From NCBI GenBank assembly GCA_009843625.1, contig VYDD01000134.1, positions 1 through 9,421 on the forward strand: a stretch of DNA of 9,421 nucleotides, given 5' to 3'. Positions within the stretch are counted from its first letter, which is position 1. Every line of letters begins with the position of its first letter. The notes below the pieces were generated by a model. The model worked only from the letters and a program-made list of their open reading frames with translations. It did not search any database and was not told the DNA's origin. A program made the position numbers and the translations under genes. The stretch is from Gammaproteobacteria bacterium. Lineage in GTDB: Bacteria; Gemmatimonadota; Gemmatimonadetes; Longimicrobiales; Gaopeijiaceae. This document shows, piece by piece, positions 1 to 5,586 of the stretch.

Positions 1-100
1 CGCCGGACGCCGCCCCCGACTCCGGCCGGGGCCCGTCGCCCGTCTCGGCCCACAGCGGAAGCTCCCCCAGGGCCGGGTCACGCCGCGGAGAATCGCTCAT
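1..100 (-). CDS. Partial CDS, probable molybdopterin subunit of a Mo-hydroxylase (N-terminus only)
   Basis: Only the first 33 codons are in the window; the gene leaves at the left edge. The ATG at 98-100 overlaps the stop of the 2Fe-2S subunit gene in an ATGA arrangement (97-100), so the two are probably translated in a coupled way. The visible peptide begins MSDSPRRDPALGELPLWAET and is Pro/Gly-rich, with no cofactor motif yet. In xanthine dehydrogenase/CO dehydrogenase-type operons the small iron-sulfur subunit usually sits next to the large molybdopterin subunit and the FAD subunit. The large subunit is my preferred reading, but it rests on context alone. The FAD subunit, a maturation factor or something unrelated remain possible. 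Confidence 0.5.
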   Translation of the reverse strand, partial: MSDSPRRDPALGELPLWAETGDGPRPESGAASG

Positions 101-606
101 TCCCCGCTCTCCGTCCCGCCGCTCTGCCCGCGCAACACCGCGGCCGCCGACTCGACGGCGTCGTAGATCTTGGTGTAGCCGGTGCAGCGGCAGAGGTTGC
201 CGGCGAGCGCCTCCCGGATTTCCGTCCGGCTCGGAGTATCGTTGCGCTCCAGGAGGGCGGCCGCCGAGCACAGGATGCCGGGGGTGCAGAACCCGCATTG
301 CGCCGCCCCGTTGAGGTCGAAGGCGTCCTGCAGCGGGTGCGGACGGCCCGCGCCTGCCAGTCCTTCCACGGTTCGGATCTCGCGCCCCTCCGCCGCCAGC
401 ACCGGGGTGATGCACGACAGGTGCGGCTCTCCATCGAGAATGACCGTGCATGCCCCGCAATCGCCCTTGTCGCAGCCCTGCTTGGAGCCGGTGAGCCCAA
501 TGACGTACCGCAGCGTCTCCAGCAGCGTGTAGTGCGAGGGCACGCCCGGCGCGCACTCGTCTCCGTTGACGCGCAGATGGACGATGCAGGTCGTGGCCTT
601 CACCAT
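97..606 (-). CDS. 2Fe-2S subunit of a xanthine dehydrogenase/CO dehydrogenase-type molybdenum hydroxylase (CoxS/XdhC-like)
   Basis: This is a cytoplasmic electron-transfer subunit that carries electrons from the molybdopterin site to FAD in xanthine/aldehyde/CO dehydrogenase-type enzymes. The 169-residue product has the normal family length. The N-terminal plant-ferredoxin-like domain carries cluster-II ligands Cys45, Cys50, Cys53 and Cys65 (CDKGDCGAC motif). The C-terminal helical domain carries cluster-I ligands Cys104, Cys107, Cys139 and Cys141 (QCGFCTPG and LCRCTGY). All eight cysteines are present, so the protein looks functional. I chose the ATG at 606 because homology begins there; the frame stays open to 798 without recognisable sequence. 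A GGGAGG lies 13 nt upstream. The gene is divergent from the bacilliredoxin and overlaps the next gene by 4 nt. The substrate (purine, aldehyde, CO, isoquinoline) cannot be told from this subunit. Confidence 0.95.
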   Translation of the reverse strand: MVKATTCIVHLRVNGDECAPGVPSHYTLLETLRYVIGLTGSKQGCDKGDCGACTVILDGEPHLSCITPVLAAEGREIRTVEGLAGAGRPHPLQDAFDLNGAAQCGFCTPGILCSAAALLERNDTPSRTEIREALAGNLCRCTGYTKIYDAVESAAAVLRGQSGGTESGE

Positions 607-650
607 GCGAGCGCGGCAGCCTCCCGCTTCGTGTGAGATTCCTGAAACCA

Positions 651-656
651 ATAGTA
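651..656 (-). promoter_or_regulatory. Candidate -10 element for the Mo-hydroxylase operon
   Basis: On the minus strand this hexamer reads TACTAT, five of six matches to the sigma-70 -10 consensus, in an otherwise GC-rich region. A start site about 7 nt downstream would give a leader of roughly 38 nt containing the GGGAGG ribosome site before the ATG at 606. I see no good -35 hexamer at the right spacing, so the call is weak. Confidence 0.22.
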
Positions 657-663
657 CCAGGAC

Positions 664-693
664 TTGAGGCGACAGTTCGCTCCTCGTTACTTT
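664..693 (+). promoter_or_regulatory. Candidate sigma-70-type promoter for the bacilliredoxin gene
   Basis: A TTGAGG hexamer (664-669) is followed after 18 bp by TACTTT (688-693). This resembles the housekeeping -35/-10 pair and points at the bacilliredoxin start at 792, leaving a leader of about 90 nt. It lies within the 185-bp divergent gap (607-791), which otherwise holds no gene. The match is by eye only. Confidence 0.28.
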
Positions 694-791
694 CCGCCCA
701 GCGGGATGTCCGAAGCAGCGATCCGGTGAGGTACCATCGCCGGCTGCGCATCCCGTTCCCCGTCGTCCCCCGCGAGCGGAGTGATTTCCCG

Positions 792-1211
792 ATGCCATAC
801 CCGGAGATGATTGTCGCCCCCATGCGCGCGGAACTCGTCCGCCTGGGCTTTCAGGAACTGCGCACGTCCGACCAGGTGGAAGCGGTCGTGGACGGTGAGG
901 ACCGCCCGCTGCTGCTGGTGGTCAACTCGATCTGCGGTTGCGCGGCCGGCGCCATGCGTCCCGGCGTCGCCCTGGCGCTGGAGCACGAGAACCGCCCCGA
1001 GATCCTGACCACCGTTTTCGCCGGTCAGGACATGGATGCCACGGCCAAGGCCCGCGAGTACATCGCCGGCTACCCGCCGTCGTCCCCCTCGGTCGCGCTG
1101 TTCAAGGACGGCGAGCTCGTGTACATGATGGAACGCCACCAGATCGAGGGGCATTCGGCCTACCAGATCGCCGCCGACCTGGGCAGCGCCTTCGACGAGC
1201 ACTGCGCGTAG
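792..1211 (+). CDS. BrxA/BrxB (YphP/YqiW)-family bacilliredoxin
   Basis: Bacilliredoxins are small cytoplasmic thioredoxin-fold proteins that remove bacillithiol from S-bacillithiolated proteins. The 139-residue product matches the family in length and architecture. It starts MPYPEMIVAPMRAELVRLGF and carries the unusual CGC active site (Cys48-Gly49-Cys50) in NSICGCAAG, where classical thioredoxins have CxxC. The downstream MRPGVALAL, FAGQDMDATAKARE and PPSSPSVALFKDGE segments are also characteristic. The ATG at 792 is preferred over the open frame from 633 because a GGAGTG ribosome site lies 8 nt upstream and homology begins exactly there. The gene stands alone, divergent from the Mo-hydroxylase operon and convergent with arginase. 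Its presence suggests the host makes bacillithiol, but no bsh gene is in the window. Confidence 0.95.
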   Translation: MPYPEMIVAPMRAELVRLGFQELRTSDQVEAVVDGEDRPLLLVVNSICGCAAGAMRPGVALALEHENRPEILTTVFAGQDMDATAKAREYIAGYPPSSPSVALFKDGELVYMMERHQIEGHSAYQIAADLGSAFDEHCA

Positions 1212-1262
1212 GTCGGGCGGGGCGGCGTCCGCCGGCCGAAGGGCGGAAGCGGCGCCGCTCGC
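1212..1262. other. Convergent gap with GC-rich dyads, possible weak bidirectional terminator
   Basis: This 51-bp gap separates the convergent ends of the bacilliredoxin and arginase genes. It contains a 5-bp hairpin, GGCGG-CGT-CCGCC (1221-1233), and a perfect 12-bp palindrome AGCGGCGCCGCT (1248-1259). Neither is followed by a T-run on either strand, so a classic intrinsic terminator is not shown. Confidence 0.25.
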
Positions 1263-2174
1263 TCAGAGGATCGTCTGACCCAGCGCGGAGGCGATCAGTC
1301 CCACCGCCATCCGGGCGGTGCGGTTGCGCGCGTCCAGGACGGGGTTGAGCTCCACCATTTCCAGGCCGACGAGCCTTCCCGACCGCGCCACCTTCTCGCA
1401 GATCAGGTGTCCTTCGCGGAAGGTCAGCCCGCCGGCCACGGGCGTGCCGACCCCCGGTGCGATCATGGGATCGAGGCTGTCCAGGTCGTAGGAGAGGTGG
1501 AACCCGGCGGTGCCGGCGCTCGCTCTGGCGATCGCCTCGTCCACGCAGGAGGCGATGCCGCGCTCGTCGACTTCCGACATGGTGAACACGCGCACGCCGG
1601 ATGACCTGACCACTTCCCGTTCGGCCCGGTCGATTTCGCGCACGCCGATCATGCTCACGTTCTCCGGCCGCACCGCCGGGTGCCTGTCCGCAAGCGATCT
1701 CAGCACCTGCGGCCCGTGGCCGGTCAGCACCGCGAGCGGCATCCCGTGCACGTTGCCCGACGGGCTGGACTCGGGGGTGTTCATGTCCGAGTGGGCATCC
1801 ACCCAGATGAGGCCGATCCTCTCCCGGCTACGCGCGTAGAAGCGGCTGACGCCGGCAACGGATCCGATGGCGATGCTGTGGTCGCCGCCAAGCACGAGGG
1901 GCATCCATCCCCGCACCAGCGCGTCCTCGACCATGTCGCGGGCGCGGCGGCAGACGGATTCGACTTCGGGCAGGTAGCGCGCCTGCAGGTCCCGCTGCTC
2001 GGTGCGCTCGGGATCGGTCGCCACCACCGTTCCCATCTCGCGGACACGATAGCCGAGTCGCTCCAGCGTGTCCCTGAGTCCGGCGATGCGCATCGCGGAC
2101 GGTCCCATGTCGACGCCGCGCCTTCCGGCGCCGAGATCCATCTGCACGGACACCAGCGCCAGCTCCTTCACCAT
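1263..2174 (-). CDS. rocF: Arginase (ureohydrolase family)
   Basis: Arginase hydrolyses L-arginine to L-ornithine and urea using a binuclear manganese centre. The 303-residue product has the usual length. Expected Mn ligands are visible: His99 (GGDHS), Asp126, His128 and Asp130 (DAHSD), Asp230 and Asp232 (SYDLDSLDP). The arginase-type SSPSGNVHG loop (136-144) and Glu275 in VELNP favour arginase over agmatinase or formimidoylglutamase. The ATG at 2172-2174 has an AAGGAG ribosome site 8 nt upstream. That site lies inside the preceding gene, whose last 7 nt overlap this one, so translation is probably coupled. This is the last gene of a three-gene minus-strand operon with an ArgE/DapE-like deacylase, which suggests use of arginine for ornithine or nitrogen. 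No urease or ornithine aminotransferase is in view. Confidence 0.96.
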   Translation of the reverse strand: MVKELALVSVQMDLGAGRRGVDMGPSAMRIAGLRDTLERLGYRVREMGTVVATDPERTEQRDLQARYLPEVESVCRRARDMVEDALVRGWMPLVLGGDHSIAIGSVAGVSRFYARSRERIGLIWVDAHSDMNTPESSPSGNVHGMPLAVLTGHGPQVLRSLADRHPAVRPENVSMIGVREIDRAEREVVRSSGVRVFTMSEVDERGIASCVDEAIARASAGTAGFHLSYDLDSLDPMIAPGVGTPVAGGLTFREGHLICEKVARSGRLVGLEMVELNPVLDARNRTARMAVGLIASALGQTIL

Positions 2175-2896
2175 CCGCGGAGCTCCTTGCGGCGCGCCTT
2201 CCGCGCCAGCTTTCGGCGGCGGGCCGCGTCCTTCGCCCTTTCGCCCGGCAGCCGCGTGGTCACGTCAACGCCACCCATCATGGCCACCCCGTTGACCCGC
2301 AACACGGGAGATCCCGGATCCAGGGAGCCCGCGGACGCGTCCGCGAGCTCGTCGGGCGTCCGTTCGAACGCTCCCATGATGCCCGCGCCGCTGCATTCGA
2401 CCTGGAGACCCGGAGGAACGATGATGTCCACGCCTCCCCAGAGGGCGAAGACGGTGACCTCGGTCACGCCCGGGCCGAAACCGGCTTCACGAAAATCGAG
2501 CTCGACGCCCCCCATGAGCGCGACGGCGTACATCTCGCGGGGCGCGATCCACGCCCCGCCCCGCGTGCTCGCTCCCAGGACACCCGCCATGAACTGACGG
2601 GCCGGCACCCTCTCCGGGGGCACCACATCCGCGGGGAGGGTCTGGCGCGCGGGAGTCGCCGGGACGGGGGTGCCGCCGGCCGGCTGCTGCGCCGTGGCAG
2701 GGAAACCGGCCACGAGCGCCGCGAGCTGACGGGTCGTGGTCGCTCGATGCGCGAGATCCAGGCGGCGCTCGAAGTCGTGTATGGACAGGCGATCCTCCGC
2801 GAACCGCTCGCACAACCGGTCGATGGTGGCCTGGCGCACCTTGTCCAGCCCTGTACCACCGGCCCCTGTACCACCGCCCTTGGGGTCGTTCGTCAT
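2168..2896 (-). CDS. Soluble DUF1707-type / LiaF-C-like protein with MGGV repeats
   Basis: The 242-residue product is not an enzyme I can name. Residues about 17-65 (RQATIDRLCERFAEDRLSI followed by an FERRLDLAHRA helix) match the DUF1707/SHOCT-like helical hairpin. After a Pro/Ala/Gln-rich linker (about 66-100), residues 120-212 look like the LiaF C-terminal domain (DUF2154). This has three spaced beta-type repeats built on VALMGGVELDF, ALWGGVDIIV and AMMGGVDVTT. The C-terminus is very basic (226-242, RRRKLARKARRKE). Relatives usually have membrane spans; I see none here, so it is probably cytoplasmic or peripherally attached. The start abuts the M20 stop (TAG/ATG, 0-nt gap), with GAGGA 6 nt upstream. 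LiaF relatives act in cell-envelope stress sensing, but a role here, inside an arginine operon, is unknown. Confidence 0.82.
   Translation of the reverse strand: MTNDPKGGGTGAGGTGLDKVRQATIDRLCERFAEDRLSIHDFERRLDLAHRATTTRQLAALVAGFPATAQQPAGGTPVPATPARQTLPADVVPPERVPARQFMAGVLGASTRGGAWIAPREMYAVALMGGVELDFREAGFGPGVTEVTVFALWGGVDIIVPPGLQVECSGAGIMGAFERTPDELADASAGSLDPGSPVLRVNGVAMMGGVDVTTRLPGERAKDAARRRKLARKARRKELRGW
2849..2876. repeat. 15-bp-period tandem duplication inside the LiaF-C-like gene
   Basis: The 13-mer CCCTGTACCACCG occurs at 2849-2861 and again at 2864-2876, a 15-nt (five-codon) offset. In the protein this gives the near-repeat GGTGA-GGTG close to the N-terminus. It looks like a recent in-frame duplication in a flexible Gly-rich tail. 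Confidence 0.8.
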
Positions 2897-4072
2897 CTAC
2901 CTTCCTCTGAACAGAAACTCCCGGCCGAAATCCTCCAGGATGCGCGCGCAGGCCTCGATCTCGTCGACCGCGATCCACTCGTCGGCGGAGTGTGCCTGCG
3001 CGATCGACCCCGGACCGAAACATACGGCCGGAGTCCCGGACCGGTTCAGGAAGGCGGCGTCGACCCAGGCGGTCATGCCCTCGATGGTCGGATCCCGTCC
3101 GCTGGCGGCCACCGCTTCGAGCAGGCCCTGCACCAGGGGTGACGCCTCCGGCACCTCCGTCCCCGGACGCTCCAGCGTCATCCGCAGCGCGGCGCCGGAC
3201 CGTGCCTCCTCTCCGAGCCCGGCCACCACGGCCGCGAGCTCCTGCATGACGGCCTCGGGCGACTCGTGGGGCAGGGTTCGCCGCTCCACCACGACCTCGC
3301 AGTGCTCCGGGTAGACCGACGGGGCGGCCCCCCCGGAGATGGTCCCCGCGTGAATCGACCCCCAGCCCAGCAGCGGATGCGGCGACCGCTCGAACAGGCT
3401 CTCCTCGTACCCGGCCATGGCGACGAGAAACTCGGCGGCGTGCAGAATCGCGTCCACCCCCTGATCGGGCCGGGAACCGTGCGCTGCGCGCCCCGCGAAG
3501 GCGGCCTCGACCCACACGAATCCCTTGTGGGCGGGCATGACCGCGAGCCCGGTCGGCTCGCACACCACCGCGGCGTCGGCGCCCACGCCGGCATCGGTGA
3601 GTCCCGCCATGCCGGTGCTGGCGTGCTCCTCGTCGGCGGTCAGCGCGACGATGAGTTCACCAGGCGGACCCTCGCGCGCCAGCGCGGCCGCGGCGCTCAG
3701 GAGGGCCGCCACGCCACCCTTCATGTCGCACGACCCGCGCCCCCACAGGCGTCCGTCCCGAACCTGCGCGCCGAACGGGTCGATGGTCATCCCTTCGACA
3801 CCGACGGTGTCCAGGTGACCGTTGAACATCAAGCTGCGGGGCCCGTCGCCCGTGCGTCCAACCACGTTGGGGCGGCCCGGCTCGGGCTCCGTCAGCGAGA
3901 CGTCGAATCCCCAGCCTTCAAGCAACCCGGCCGCGCGGGCGGCGATCTCCGCCTCTCCGCCGCCGGAAGCCTCGATGCGCGGATTGACGGACGGCACGGC
4001 CACCAGGAGGCGCGCCAGCGCGAGCGCGTCGCCCTCCCTCGCGCGGCCCTCCACGCTCTCCCGCGGGGTCAT
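2897..4072 (-). CDS. M20-family ArgE/DapE-like metallo-deacylase
   Basis: M20 enzymes remove acyl groups from amino-acid derivatives such as N-acetylornithine (ArgE) or N-succinyl-diaminopimelate (DapE), using two zinc ions. The 391-residue product is full length. Metal and catalytic residues are in place: His86 and Asp88 in FNGHLDTV, Asp116 in GRGSCDMKGG, Glu148/Glu149 in TADEE, Glu172 in CEPTG, and His361 in AQAHSADEW. The lid/dimerisation domain (about 183-300) contains His198 in RAAHGSRPDQG. It is the first gene of an operon running into the LiaF-C-like gene with no gap, then arginase. This context favours an ArgE-like role in ornithine supply, but M20 substrate calls are unreliable from sequence, and acetylcitrulline or dipeptide derivatives are possible. 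The ribosome site is weak (GGGA about 7 nt upstream). Confidence 0.93.
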   Translation of the reverse strand: MTPRESVEGRAREGDALALARLLVAVPSVNPRIEASGGGEAEIAARAAGLLEGWGFDVSLTEPEPGRPNVVGRTGDGPRSLMFNGHLDTVGVEGMTIDPFGAQVRDGRLWGRGSCDMKGGVAALLSAAAALAREGPPGELIVALTADEEHASTGMAGLTDAGVGADAAVVCEPTGLAVMPAHKGFVWVEAAFAGRAAHGSRPDQGVDAILHAAEFLVAMAGYEESLFERSPHPLLGWGSIHAGTISGGAAPSVYPEHCEVVVERRTLPHESPEAVMQELAAVVAGLGEEARSGAALRMTLERPGTEVPEASPLVQGLLEAVAASGRDPTIEGMTAWVDAAFLNRSGTPAVCFGPGSIAQAHSADEWIAVDEIEACARILEDFGREFLFRGR

Positions 4073-4130
4073 CGCGGAGTCCCGCCGAGGGGCGGCCCAT
4101 GACCCGGGCGGGCATCAGTTTTCAGTGGCT

Positions 4131-4149
4131 CCGGCAAGATCGTTGCCGG
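4131..4149. repeat. Inverted repeat upstream of the M20-arginase operon
   Basis: CCGGCAA-N5-TTGCCGG is a perfect 7-bp dyad with a 5-nt spacer, centred about 68 bp before the M20 start. Four Ts follow on the plus strand (4150-4153), so it superficially resembles an intrinsic terminator. No plus-strand gene lies upstream to be terminated. An operator or a leader hairpin of the minus-strand operon is as likely. Confidence 0.55.
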
Positions 4150-4176
4150 TTTTCCGATTGCACGTATCCGCCATGA

Positions 4177-4196
4177 TTCGGGCAAGCACGCCCGAA
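4177..4196. repeat. Second inverted repeat (TTCGGGC-N6-GCCCGAA) in the divergent control region
   Basis: A perfect 7-bp dyad with a 6-nt spacer. The half-site GCCCGAA recurs in direct orientation at 4231-4237, giving three half-sites in about 60 bp. A smaller dyad, GGGCG-N6-CGCCC, lies at 4219-4234. This clustering in the 188-bp gap (4073-4260) between the M20 operon and the small membrane-protein gene suggests operator sites. No known regulator box is recognised. Confidence 0.5.
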
Positions 4197-4260
4197 GTCG
4201 GGAGATTGCCGCCCTCAGGGGCGTTTTGGCGCCCGAATCGCGCGAGGCACGGTTCATGCT

Positions 4261-4464
4261 ATGAAGGGGCGGCGAAGGCTGGTTGGAATACGGGATCTGC
4301 AAAATGGGGAGGGGATCATCCGAGTCTTTACCGTTGGCCTGCTGGGTGCCGCTGCCGTGGCTACCCTCATCCTCGTCGGCACCCGGTCCCGCCACCGCAC
4401 GCGGGCTCGGGACGCCTACCGGCGCGCGCGCACCCCGGAGCAGTTGCGGGAACTGGGCATCTAG
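4261..4464 (+). CDS. Small single-span membrane protein, hypothetical
   Basis: This 67-residue frame is not recognised. It has a basic N-terminus (MKGRRRL), one hydrophobic span at about residues 22-40 (VFTVGLLGAAAVATLILVG), a strongly basic stretch (TRSRHRTRARDAYRRAR) and a short tail ending EQLRELGI. That pattern of one clean transmembrane segment with flanking arginines is more protein-like than the shadow frames nearby. The start is uncertain: a GAGG lies 13 nt before the ATG, which is far, and a good GGGGAGGGG at 4304-4312 is followed by no usable start codon. It is divergent from the M20 operon and convergent with ferredoxin. It may be a real small membrane protein or a chance frame. 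Confidence 0.5.
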   Translation: MKGRRRLVGIRDLQNGEGIIRVFTVGLLGAAAVATLILVGTRSRHRTRARDAYRRARTPEQLRELGI

Positions 4465-4534
4465 ATCATCTGACGCCCCGATTCCCCGGCGCGACCCGCT
4501 CGCGCCCCTGCCGGGAAGGGGTGACCCTCAGGCA

Positions 4535-4553
4535 AATACCGGCCGTCCGCCGG
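4535..4553 (-). terminator. Candidate intrinsic terminator of the ferredoxin gene
   Basis: Just 3 nt past the ferredoxin stop, the minus strand reads CCGGC-GGACG-GCCGG followed by TATTTG. This is a 5-bp GC hairpin with a short, interrupted T-rich tail. It is a modest match to an intrinsic terminator. The 92-bp convergent gap (4465-4556) also holds a CCCCT-N7-AGGGG dyad (4505-4521) and no gene. Confidence 0.35.
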
Positions 4554-4556
4554 GGA

Positions 4557-4790
4557 TCATTCGAAGTAGTCCTTGTTCTTCTCGATGTAGTTCGTCCACT
4601 CGTCGGGGACATCCGTGTCCGGGAAGATGGCCTGCACGGGACACTCCGGCTCGCACGCTCCGCAGTCGATGCATTCATCCGGGTGGATGAGATACTGATC
4701 CTCGGTTTCGTAGATGCAGTCCACCGGACAGACCTCGACGCAGCTCGCGTCCTTGGTCCCGATGCACGGCTCCGTGATGATGTATGTCAT
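4557..4790 (-). CDS. fdxA: 7Fe ferredoxin ([3Fe-4S][4Fe-4S], FdxA type)
   Basis: A small soluble electron carrier of 77 residues. Cysteine spacing matches Azotobacter FdI-type seven-iron ferredoxins shifted by one: Cys9-x7-Cys17-x3-Cys21-x3-Cys25, then Cys40-x2-Cys43-x2-Cys46-x3-Cys50-Pro. By analogy Cys9, Cys17 and Cys50 bind the 3Fe-4S cluster, Cys21, Cys40, Cys43 and Cys46 bind the 4Fe-4S cluster, and Cys25 is the free cysteine. The C-terminus is acidic and aromatic (WTNYIEKNKDYFE), as in the family. The ATG at 4790 has an AGGAGG ribosome site 4 nt upstream, which is close but strong. A 196-bp gap separates it from the adenosyltransferase gene upstream, so it may have its own promoter. Its redox partner is not identifiable here; the Mo-hydroxylase and cobalamin reduction are only guesses. 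Confidence 0.95.
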   Translation of the reverse strand: MTYIITEPCIGTKDASCVEVCPVDCIYETEDQYLIHPDECIDCGACEPECPVQAIFPDTDVPDEWTNYIEKNKDYFE

Positions 4791-4986
4791 GGCCCCTCCT
4801 GAGACTCGAAGTGGCCCGGGGCCTGGCGCATTGCCGACCTGCTCCCCGCGGGCCCACCGAGCGTTATTCCGGCTCCATACCGCGCTGAATGATGGAGGAA
4901 GCCCATAGCGGTTGCAAGGACCACGCCCCCGGGAAGGGCTAGGCTGGCGTCGTGCGGTTCCCCTGTAACCTCGCCGGCGAGGCGGC
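4791..4986. other. 196-bp non-coding gap between the adenosyltransferase and ferredoxin genes
   Basis: Both flanking genes are on the minus strand, so this would be the ferredoxin leader. It begins with a palindrome right after the adenosyltransferase stop and ends with the AGGAGG site. I see no convincing -35/-10 pair and no recognisable tRNA or small RNA. A fragment GGTTACAGGGGAACC faintly recalls the AGGGAA segment of cobalamin riboswitches, but the rest of that aptamer is not recognisable. Confidence 0.5.
4969..4982 (-). terminator. Palindromic hairpin after the adenosyltransferase stop
   Basis: CCTCGCCGGCGAGG is a perfect 14-bp palindrome that begins 4 nt past the stop at 4987-4989 on the minus strand. 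It is followed by TTACAGG with no T-run. It may act as a weak terminator or 3' stabilising hairpin; the sequence alone cannot show which. Confidence 0.3.
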
Positions 4987-5538
4987 CTATTTCTCCCAGG
5001 TCTGGTCGGCGGTTCCCGCGGCGTGGTTCTCGACCCGGGCCAGCACGAAGAGCAGGTCCGACAACCGGTTGAGGTAGCGGAGGATGCCCTCGTCGACCGC
5101 TTCGCGCGCGGCGAGCGACACGGTGACCCGCTCCGCGCGGCGGCACACGGAGCGGGCCAGGTGCAGCGTCGCGGCGGCCGGCGCGCCGCCCGGCAGGATG
5201 AAGTTGCGCAGCGGGGGCAGGTCGGCGTCCGCTTCGTCCATCCATTCCTCCATCTCGCCGACCCGCTCGACCGGCACCTCGGGCACCGGCGGCCGCTTGC
5301 GTCCCTCCGCGGCCGGCGGACGCGCGAGGGAGGCGCCGATGGCGAAGAGATCGCGCTGGATCCGGGCCAGCCGGGCGGCGGTGGCCGGAACACCGGTCTG
5401 CCCGCGGGCGAGCCCGAGGCACGAGCTGAGTTCGTCCACCGAGCCGTACGCATGCAGGCGGGGATGGTCCTTGGCCACGCGCCCGCCCCCCAGCAGGCCG
5501 GTGTCTCCCTCGTCCCCTCGTCGGGTATAGATCTTCAT
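4987..5538 (-). CDS. pduO: PduO-type cob(I)yrinic acid a,c-diamide / cob(I)alamin adenosyltransferase
   Basis: This enzyme transfers the 5'-deoxyadenosyl group of ATP to Co(I) corrinoid to make adenosylcobalamin. The 183-residue product carries the full PduO-type motif series. These are the ATP-binding N-terminus (YTRRGDEGDTGLLGGGRVAKD, 4-24), AYGSVDELSS (30-39), IQRDLFAIGASL (60-71), FILPGG (113-118), ARSVCRRAERV (128-138) and YLNRLSDLLFVLAR (155-168). Nothing essential appears missing. The ATG at 5538 is chosen because homology starts with MKIYTRRGD; an ATG two codons upstream (5544) is equally possible, and neither has a clear ribosome site. The frame stays open to 5640, but that extension crosses the likely promoter. 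No cobalamin-dependent enzyme is in the window. It diverges from the AAC(6')-like gene. Confidence 0.95.
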   Translation of the reverse strand: MKIYTRRGDEGDTGLLGGGRVAKDHPRLHAYGSVDELSSCLGLARGQTGVPATAARLARIQRDLFAIGASLARPPAAEGRKRPPVPEVPVERVGEMEEWMDEADADLPPLRNFILPGGAPAAATLHLARSVCRRAERVTVSLAAREAVDEGILRYLNRLSDLLFVLARVENHAAGTADQTWEK

Positions 5539-5586
5539 CCGCATCCATCGCAGTCCGTGCACGACGCCAGCCCGCATCCAGGGCAG

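Noticed and set aside
607..798. Longer N-terminus for the 2Fe-2S subunit (start at 798) and for the bacilliredoxin (start at 633).
   Set aside because: The extensions have no family similarity, overlap each other on opposite strands, and would remove the divergent promoter region. The starts at 606 and 792 match homology and ribosome sites.
4131..4153. Intrinsic terminator on the plus strand (7-bp hairpin plus TTTT).
   Set aside because: The only upstream genes are on the minus strand, so there is no transcript for it to end. Kept instead as an inverted repeat and possible operator.
2487..4802. Long open frames in other phases here (for example minus 2487-3563, plus 3266-4102, plus 3822-4802).
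   Set aside because: They are Arg/Pro/Gly-rich shadows produced by high-GC codon bias, overlapping well-supported M20, LiaF-C-like and ferredoxin genes, with no family motifs.
4787..4906. A 39-codon minus-strand frame ending in an ATGA overlap with the ferredoxin start, which looks like coupling.
   Set aside because: No ribosome-binding site, no recognisable sequence, and the frame simply continues a long shadow frame through the adenosyltransferase gene.
4791..4986. Possible cobalamin riboswitch between the adenosyltransferase and ferredoxin genes (minus-strand GGTTACAGGGGAACC and a distant AGCCGGAATAACGCTC).
   Set aside because: The resemblance is limited to an AGGGAA-like piece and a poor B12-box match; the conserved GGTG and CCCGC-ACTGT segments are not recognisable. 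It also precedes ferredoxin, not the cobalamin gene. An Rfam covariance search would settle it.
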